Source of the DNA: Paenibacillus qinlingensis
Lineage (GTDB): Bacteria; Bacillota; Bacilli; Paenibacillales; NBRC-103111
Direction: 5' to 3'
Assembly: GCF_013204845.1 (NCBI RefSeq)
Contig: NZ_JABMKY010000006.1
Coordinates: 248,001 to 312,000 of the forward strand
DNA length: 64,000 nt
Each line of letters opens with the position of its first letter. Within the stretch, counting starts at the first letter, position 1. The position numbers and the translations under genes are program-made. Shown here piece after piece: positions 53,339 through 61,100 of the stretch. The notes under the pieces were generated by a model that was given only the letters and a program-made list of their open reading frames with translations, was not told the DNA's origin and searched no databases.

Positions 53339-56300
53339 ATGAAGTTCAAAGACGTGCAGAAAATGCTATTAATGCTTGTCATGGTTGTGAGTTTATCTCT
53401 TCCTTCCCTATCGATTACACATTACGTTCAGGCTGCAGAAGCTGAAACACATGGCTTGAAAGGTGACTATTATACGAGCTCAGGCTCACCAAGCTTTAAT
53501 TTTGGAACTTTAAAAGCGACTACGGTCGACGCGAATTTGGATTTTAGCTCCTTGGAAACAGCGTTGAAGTTGATGACAGGGCAAAGTGATAATGTGAATG
53601 TGAGATGGACGGGATCGATCGTTCCTGCCTATTCTGAAAATTATACATTCTCCATTATTGGCGACAATGGATTCCGCCTGTGGGTGAATAACCAACTTGT
53701 GCTTGATCATTGGGTCAATGATTGGGATAAAGAGCAAACGGGCACACCGATCGCTTTGGTCGCAGGCCAGAAAGTGGATTTTAAGCTCGAATATTTCGAA
53801 GCAACAGGCGGATCTAATCTGCATGTGAGATGGTCCAGTCCTTCTCTAGCTAAACAGGCGATTCCTACGGATGCGTTGTTCACACCAGCTGGTTATAAAT
53901 CCGCAGGCCGCATCTCCGAAGATGGAACGAAGGCAGAGATCAACTTTGATAACGCCTTGTCTGCTCCGCCTTTAGGCGGGTTTGGCACGCATCTGAAGGT
54001 GGATGTTGCTGGAACCAATTGGCCAATTGCTAGTGCGGCACTTCAAACAGGTAATAGCAGTGTTCTCGTGCTCACATTTGAGAATCCGATTTACTCCAAG
54101 GATGTTTCACAGGTGGGGATTAGTTATGACGGGAATGGCACTCTTCAACAAGGGGACGGAAGTGCCATTGGTGCTTTCTCCAAATTTCTGAAAAATGACT
54201 CGACGTATCAAATTATGACGCCATGGGCGGAGCAACTGGATCCAGCTAACGTGTTGCCAGAGTATCCAAGACCACAGCTGGCTCGTGCGCAATGGATGAA
54301 TCTCAATGGTGAATGGGAATTCCAGGCTGCCAAAGCTAGCGATGCTATTCCAACTAGTCAAACTTTAAAAGAGAAGATTCTCGTCCCATTTGCGGCTGAG
54401 TCGATTCTATCCGGCATTCATCGTACGGAAAGCTTGATGTGGTATAAGCGATCCTTTACGATTCCCGATAGCTGGAGCGGTCAACGGGTGAAGTTGAACT
54501 TCGGTGCTGTCGATTATTTGGCTACTGTCTATGTCAATGGACAGCTTGTAGGTAGTCACAAGGGTGGATTCACGGCATTTAGCCTGGATATTACAGATCA
54601 ATTGAAGACGGGACCTAATGAATTGATCGTGAAAGTGTTAGATAACACGGACTCAGGAGAAGATCAAGCGGTAGGGAAGCAAACTGTGAAGAAGCTTGGT
54701 GGCATTTGGTACACATCAAGTTCAGGTATATGGCAAACCGTTTGGATGGAACCAGTTGCCCCAGCTCATATTGACAAGCTGGACATGGTACCGGATATAA
54801 CCAACCAGGTACTCAAGTTGAAAGTGGCTGCTTCTGGCGTGCAAGGTGAAACTGTCAAAGCGACTGCTAGTATCAATGGGCAAGTTGTTGGCACAGCGAC
54901 AGGAACTCCAGGAACGGACATTGCGATTCCGGTTCCAAATGCAAGACTTTGGTCACCTGACGATCCGTTTCTTTATGAGCTCAAGGTGTCATTAAACAAC
55001 GGATCGCAATCCGTTGACCAAGTAGATAGTTATTTTGGGATGAGAGAAATCAAGACAGGTTTGGTTGACGGTGTAATGCGAACGTTGCTGAATGGCAAAC
55101 CCGTCTTTATGATGGGCCCCCTTGATCAAGGGTACTACCCAGATGGGATTTACACCGCACCGACCGAAGAAGCGCTGCAATTTGACCTGGCAACGATTAA
55201 ACGGATCGGCATGAACACGGTGCGCAAGCATATCAAAATTGAGCCGGCACGCTGGTATTACTGGGCAGATAAAATGGGCTTGCTGGTCTGGCAGGATATG
55301 CCTAGTTTAGAAGATCGGCAAGGGAATAAAGGAAGCGATATTTCTCAAGCGGCGAAAACACAGTGGTTGAAAGAATATAAGGAAATGGTCGACCAGCTTC
55401 AAAGCACGCCTTCGATTGTGACATGGACGGTGTTTAACGAGGGATGGGGGGAATTCGATCAAGGCGGCCAACTGTCCAAAGATGCCGTGAATTTAGTGAA
55501 AAGCTGGGATTCCACACGCCTCATAAATGGCAGCAGCGGTTGGTGGGATACAGGTGTAGGCGATCTGAACGATGCACACAGTTATCCAGCACCAGCTTCA
55601 CCTGCTCCATCAGCGAACCGAGCATCTGTCATTGGTGAGTATGGCGGACTTGGTTTGCATGTGACAGGACATGAATGGACACCGCTGACCTTCTCCTATC
55701 AATTAATGAGCAGCAAACAGGAAATAACAGATAAATATATTGGTTTTATCGATTCTCTTAAGCAACAGAAGGCAAATGGCTTAAACGCAGCGATCTACAC
55801 GCAAATTACAGATGTGGAGTATGAAATTAACGGACTGCTTACGTATGATCGTAAAGTGGAAAAACTTGATTTTGACCGGATCGCTAAAGCCCACCGAGAG
55901 TTGATCGGCACAGCGAATAAAGCAGATTTGCTTGCGCAACTTGCCCTTGAAGAAAGCTTCCTGGGCGCCATTCAAATCGGATCACAACCTGGCGCATACC
56001 CACAAGCTGCTGTTGATCAGTTTACGACAACATTAAATGCGGCTAAGGCGGTTAATCAAGATGTAAACGCAACGGTAGGTCAAATTCAAGGGGCACTAAA
56101 TAGCTTAGTAGCTGCACATCAGCAAATCTTATCTACCGTGCATGCGCCCATTCCTAACGGTTTTACGACAGATTCATTTGATTCCACAACGCTGGCGCCA
56201 GCTTGGACGATCTTCCGCCCGGATAGCAGTAAATGGAGTCTGACAGCGAATCCGGGAAGTCTCCGATTGCAATCTCTAGCGGGGGATATGTTCGGGAACT

Positions 56301-57571
56301 CCAATGCAAGTAAGAACGTATTCCTACAAAACGCACCTGTGGGAGATTTCGTGATTACAACCAAAATCACAGGCTCAGTGAATAAGAACTATGAGCAAGG
56401 TGGTTTGCTCGTTTGGCAGGACGAGGATAACTATGTGCGTATAGGTCATGTGTGGGATACCACTGGTGCTACTGGAAAAAATCTAGAAAGCGCCTTTGAG
56501 AAAAATGCTGTATACACGAAAGCATCGAATGTTGCAAAGCATCCAGGGACGGATTCGGTATATCTGATGATAGCGAAAGTAGGCAATGTCTACACGACAT
56601 CCTTCTGGAATGGCACCGCTTGGCAGCAAGCAGCTGATCCGATGACAGTCAATTTATCGAATGTCAAAGTGGGCTTCTATGCGATGTCAGCAACAGACGG
56701 TACGTCCATCCCCGTAGATGTTGATTACTTCGCGGTGGGTGGGCCAGCACTGAATGAGCCGTCTTTCACATGGACTGGTCCAGCTGTCGTTTCCAGCGGG
56801 CAGCCTTTTAACGCCACATTAAGTCTTGACTCGGTTACGGAAGCTGTGTATGCGGAAGATCTGACCGTGACGTATGATCCAACGCAACTCGAATTTGTCT
56901 CTGTGGAGGAGTTGCATGCGGGGGTTACCGTGGTAGATAAAGCCGTGACACCAGGCAAAGTCAGGTTGATTATTGCCAATATCGGCGTTGCCGATGTGAA
57001 TGGCGCGATGCTTCAGTTGAACTGGCAGGCCAAATCATTGACGAGTACTGCAAATGCGACGGTTCTGCTTTCTAGTGCTGTGCTTGCTAACGGTGTTGGT
57101 CAAGAAAAGACATTGGATCAAGCCAGCTTGGCTGTTCAAATTACAGGATTAGTGAATAAAGCAGTATTGAACGATCTGATTTTACAAGCACAAAGCAAAC
57201 ATGATGTGGCACTTGAGGGAAGCTATGCGGGACAATATCCGAATGGCTCCAAAGCAGTGCTCCAGACAGCGATCGATGGAGCTAAGGCTGTAGCCGTGGA
57301 TGCAAGTGCATCGACTGAGCAAGTCACACAAGCCGTGAATGCGCTTCAGTCTGCGTTGAATGCTTTCTTAGCCAGCGTGCATACCGCAACGCCTGGTGAC
57401 GTCAATACCGATGGCAAATTCTCCGTGGGTGAGTTGGCCCAAGTTGCTGCAGCATACGGTAAAACATCGGCTGATCTTGATTGGGAGCAATACAAGCAAA
57501 TGGACGTTAATGGGGATCATATCGTTGATATTGAGGATTTGGCGGCTGTCGCGCAGTTGATATTGCAGTGA
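53339..57571 (+). CDS. Secreted PA14-GH2 enzyme with FIVAR, cohesin and dockerin
   Basis: 1410 residues from ATG 53339, behind AGAGAGGTTGG; the upstream GTG/ATT region lacks similarity. Signal peptide to about 33 (HYVQA-AEA). PA14 (about 40-180; YTFSIIGDNGFRLWVNNQL), a beta domain (185-290), GH2 (about 300-860) with jelly roll, Ig-like and barrel parts; acid/base Glu701 (TWTVFNEGWG) and nucleophile Glu767 (SVIGEYGGLG). FIVAR-like helical domain (about 860-935), concanavalin-like module (about 940-1135), cohesin-like (about 1142-1275; VYAEDLTVTYDPTQLEFVS), a second FIVAR (about 1285-1350) and dockerin (1355-1410; DVNTDGKFSVGE, DVNGDHIVDIED). GH2 covers beta-galactosidases, glucuronidases and arabinosidases; exact activity unclear. 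Confidence 0.92.
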   Translation: MKFKDVQKMLLMLVMVVSLSLPSLSITHYVQAAEAETHGLKGDYYTSSGSPSFNFGTLKATTVDANLDFSSLETALKLMTGQSDNVNVRWTGSIVPAYSENYTFSIIGDNGFRLWVNNQLVLDHWVNDWDKEQTGTPIALVAGQKVDFKLEYFEATGGSNLHVRWSSPSLAKQAIPTDALFTPAGYKSAGRISEDGTKAEINFDNALSAPPLGGFGTHLKVDVAGTNWPIASAALQTGNSSVLVLTFENPIYSKDVSQVGISYDGNGTLQQGDGSAIGAFSKFLKNDSTYQIMTPWAEQLDPANVLPEYPRPQLARAQWMNLNGEWEFQAAKASDAIPTSQTLKEKILVPFAAESILSGIHRTESLMWYKRSFTIPDSWSGQRVKLNFGAVDYLATVYVNGQLVGSHKGGFTAFSLDITDQLKTGPNELIVKVLDNTDSGEDQAVGKQTVKKLGGIWYTSSSGIWQTVWMEPVAPAHIDKLDMVPDITNQVLKLKVAASGVQGETVKATASINGQVVGTATGTPGTDIAIPVPNARLWSPDDPFLYELKVSLNNGSQSVDQVDSYFGMREIKTGLVDGVMRTLLNGKPVFMMGPLDQGYYPDGIYTAPTEEALQFDLATIKRIGMNTVRKHIKIEPARWYYWADKMGLLVWQDMPSLEDRQGNKGSDISQAAKTQWLKEYKEMVDQLQSTPSIVTWTVFNEGWGEFDQGGQLSKDAVNLVKSWDSTRLINGSSGWWDTGVGDLNDAHSYPAPASPAPSANRASVIGEYGGLGLHVTGHEWTPLTFSYQLMSSKQEITDKYIGFIDSLKQQKANGLNAAIYTQITDVEYEINGLLTYDRKVEKLDFDRIAKAHRELIGTANKADLLAQLALEESFLGAIQIGSQPGAYPQAAVDQFTTTLNAAKAVNQDVNATVGQIQGALNSLVAAHQQILSTVHAPIPNGFTTDSFDSTTLAPAWTIFRPDSSKWSLTANPGSLRLQSLAGDMFGNSNASKNVFLQNAPVGDFVITTKITGSVNKNYEQGGLLVWQDEDNYVRIGHVWDTTGATGKNLESAFEKNAVYTKASNVAKHPGTDSVYLMIAKVGNVYTTSFWNGTAWQQAADPMTVNLSNVKVGFYAMSATDGTSIPVDVDYFAVGGPALNEPSFTWTGPAVVSSGQPFNATLSLDSVTEAVYAEDLTVTYDPTQLEFVSVEELHAGVTVVDKAVTPGKVRLIIANIGVADVNGAMLQLNWQAKSLTSTANATVLLSSAVLANGVGQEKTLDQASLAVQITGLVNKAVLNDLILQAQSKHDVALEGSYAGQYPNGSKAVLQTAIDGAKAVAVDASASTEQVTQAVNALQSALNAFLASVHTATPGDVNTDGKFSVGELAQVAAAYGKTSADLDWEQYKQMDVNGDHIVDIEDLAAVAQLILQ

Positions 57572-57589
57572 GGTAGTGTTCGAATAGGG

Positions 57590-57629
57590 AAGGAGCTAAG
57601 CGGCGTAGTGCCGTTTAGCTCCTTTTTTG
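57590..57629 (+). terminator. Rho-independent terminator
   Basis: AAGGAGCTAAGCGGC and GCCGTTTAGCTCCTT form a stem with loop GTAGT, followed by T6. Confidence 0.9.
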
Positions 57630-57713
57630 ATGTTGCTGAATGGCCCCTGAGTATGAGTGTAAATGGTCAAAGGTGCAAAGTGTAGTCTATGAAGTAGCAG
57701 ATTTTTCAAATAA

Positions 57714-57925
57714 ATGTAAAAAGTACAGTTAATAATGCTGATTTACTTTGGATTTAAGGATTAGCTGGAAAAAGTACATCTAATTCGAGTAGGAATGGTG
57801 GTTTGGTGGATATTATCTGAAATTAGCTGTAGGAAATCCATCTAATGCTCTGAAACAAAGCGGATTTGCAATAATAACTACAGAAAATCCATCTAATTTT
57901 TTGAGGGTGGCGGGGGGAGGTTTGG
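57714..57925 (+). repeat. Dispersed intergenic repeat, copy C
   Basis: Forward motifs ATGTAAAAAGTACAGTTAAT (57714-57733) and CTGGAAAAAGTACATCTAAT (about 57764-57784). Inverted motifs ATTAGCTGTAGGAAATCCAT (57822-57841) and AGAAAATCCATCTAATTT (about 57882-57899), then GGCGGGGGGAGG. It aligns with copy B over its length. The 579-bp gap 57572-58150 contains this element, a terminator and a promoter region but no supported gene. Confidence 0.7.
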
Positions 57926-57936
57926 TTGGAGGGGGA

Positions 57937-57961
57937 TGAGTAGGAGTAGGAGTAGGAGTAC
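57937..57961 (+). repeat. Short GTAGGA hexanucleotide repeat
   Basis: Four GAGTAG/GTAGGA units directly after the G-rich end of copy C, in the same relative place as the long tract after copy B. Confidence 0.7.
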
Positions 57962-58150
57962 TTTGAAGAAATGTCTTCCATACGAAATGTGACCTTGATG
58001 TATAAGTAAACCGTTTTGTTAATCGAAGTGGATATATTGTACATGGTGTAAATAATTTGTTAAGCCCATTGGATGAAATCGAAATATGATAGCAGCTCAT
58101 TGGCTTCTATAATGAGCGTGTAGGTATCCATTTAAGAGGGGGAGATGTCC

Positions 58151-61100
58151 ATGTTTAACAAAAGGAGGAGTGCTTGCATCCTCATTGCCGCCATGGCAAG
58201 TAATTTGCTCATACCATTCAGTATGACAGGCCCGATCACGGCACAGGCTGCAGTAACCACTTATGTGGGGGCAAGCTTTAATACGTATCCTACGACGCCT
58301 TCAACCTCAGGGCCATCGGCAGAAATAGGAGGGAATTGGGGGTTGTATAATGCCAAGGCTGGAACGGACTACACCGTTGGGGAAGCTGTTTACGGTAGAA
58401 GTGATCTCAGCTTGAAGCTCGTGTCAGGAACGGCTGGCACGCAACTGTACACGGGTAAGTTTGGTTTGAACATCGCGGGTAAGGTGGTATTGGAAGCATC
58501 AGTAAGGGCGCAAGACACCGGACATATCCGATTGCTGGATGTGAAGAGCACAAGCGGTGTATGGAAGAACTTTCTCACACTAACGGAAACAGGGCAAATG
58601 TCCATCTTAAATACGTCTTTAGGGACGTATGCACCGAATACGTGGTATCGCGTCAAAGCGATCATCGATCAGACCGGCAAAAAGGCAGATGTCCTGTTGA
58701 ATGATGTCCAAGTTGTAACCGGAGTCACATTAGGGGCCACTTGGGATACGATTAACACGCTAAAATTTACGCAGACAGGAACGGCGCTGCCAGGAAGTTC
58801 GTATTTGGACGATGTGCGGGTTTATACGTATGCACCAGTTGAAAGCGTTTCCTTGACACCTGAGGCTGCAACAATTGGTGTGGGTAAGCAGCAGATACTT
58901 ACCCCCCAGATTATGCCGGAAGATGCGGCGGATCAGCGTGTGGTTTGGAGCTCGGATAACCCAGCAACAGTGACCGTCGATACGTATGGCGTGGTAACAG
59001 GTGTAGGTGTTGGAACCGCTCGGATCACGGCGACGACATTGGAGGGAGGGAAGCTAGCATCCTCCAACATAACTGTTTCCAATAATGTGCCGGTTACAGG
59101 CATTACTTTGCCAATTGAGCAGACTGTAGCGGCTGGGGGGACTGTACAGCTAACACCTGTCCTTACACCAGCAAACGCTACAAACCAAAAAGTGACATGG
59201 ACAAGCAGTAATACCGCAATTGCCACTGTCGATGCGCAAGGGTTAGTCACTGCACAATCAGCTGGGCAAGCCGTAATTACCGCAAGTAGTGATGACGGCA
59301 ACCTTCATGCGACGACGAATGTGACCGTGCAGCCGCCTGGAGTGGTTTCCATTTCTTTGCCAAGTCAAGCAACAGTTCTAAAAGGAGATACAATTACGCT
59401 AGTCCCATCTTTCCAGCCGGCACAAGCAAGCAATCAGCAGGTCATCTGGTCGATTGGCGATGCGACAATTGCTTCTATTAATTCGACAGGTGTAGTGACT
59501 GGTCTCAAGTTAGGCGAGACATCGCTTACAGCGACTAGTGTGGATGGAGGTAAAACGGCAACTACCATGATTAAAGTTAATGATAAAGCAGCGGTTGCCG
59601 ATGAGTTTGAGCGGTTACGATTGAAACGCAAAGCAGGTCTTGACGGTGGAGATAGTTTAGATACCGCAGATACCGATGTGCAAGCTAAGGTAGCGACGTT
59701 TACAACAAACGGGCAGACCCGTTGGTCGACTTTGCAGAAAGCGGCAGACCGTCAGGTGCTGTGGCAAGATTCTGTTGTAAGCAGCGGGAACTCCGACGCC
59801 ATTCACAACAATATTTCGCGAATTCGCGAGATGGCGTATGCCTACTCCACGAAAGGAGGCGCTTTGTACCACAATGTGCAATTGCAGAGTGATATTGTTT
59901 CCGCATTGGATTGGGTATATGTCAAGCAATATAACGAGACAGGTACAGCATTTGGCAACTGGTGGAATTTTGAGATTGGCATTCCTGGTAAAATGACAGA
60001 TATTATCGTGATGATGTACGATGCGTTGACACAGGAACAAATCGTACGCTATATCACAGCGATTGATCATTATACGCCAGATATTCAATCGACTTTGTTT
60101 GATACGAGCTCTTATTATACGGGGGCGAATCGTTCTGATATTTTGCTGTATAAGCTCGTGGACGCCTTGCTGTTGAAATCGGAGTCGCGTATAAGAGCTG
60201 TAGCATCTGAAATGTCGCCATTGTTTGTTTATGTCACATCAGGAGATGGGTTTTACGACGATGGATCTTTCGTGATGCATACATCCGTTCCCTACACGGG
60301 CAGTTACGGCTCGGTCATGTTGGAAGGAGTCAGTCAGTTGCTGTATTTATTGAACGGCAGTCCTTGGCCGATTACAGACCCGAATGTGAATAACTTTTAT
60401 AAATGGATCTATGATGGGGTAGCTCCCTTGATTTACAAAGGAATGACGATGGACATGGTGAACGGTAGATCCATTGTTCGCGGATCAGATAATGCCCAGA
60501 AAACAGCGGCAGGCATCATGTCGGCGCTCGCAAGGCTTGCGCTAAATGCACCAGGGGAAGATGCGCTGAAGCTGAAGGATATGATAAAAGCGTGGATTAC
60601 GCAGGATCAAACTCAGTTTAACTATTACAATTTCTTATCCTCCATGAATCTAATCGGTTCTGTAAAGCAATGGATGGGGGACGCAGCGATAGCGCCGAAT
60701 CGAGAAGCCGCAGGTTATTATGAGTTTGCTGGCATGGCTCGAAGCCTGCAAATCCGCGAGGACTATACGTTTGGTATCAGCAAAAGCTCGAAACGCATCC
60801 AGACGTATGAGCTAACCAACGGTGAAAACGGCGAAGGCTGGTATACCGGTGATGGTATGACCTACCTGTATAACGGTGATCAGTCACAGTATATGGAAGA
60901 TTACTGGGCTACAGCGAACCGTTACCGATTGCCGGGCACAACAGTAGATACAAGACCACGTGTGTTCGATAACTATCAAAACGGTGACGGTGAAGGCAAA
61001 CCTGCCAATGCCTGGGCAGGCGGTGTCGAGATGGGTTCCTACGGCAGTTCAGGCATGCAGTTGAAACAGCTGGGTACTACACTGCAAGCGAACAAGTCGT

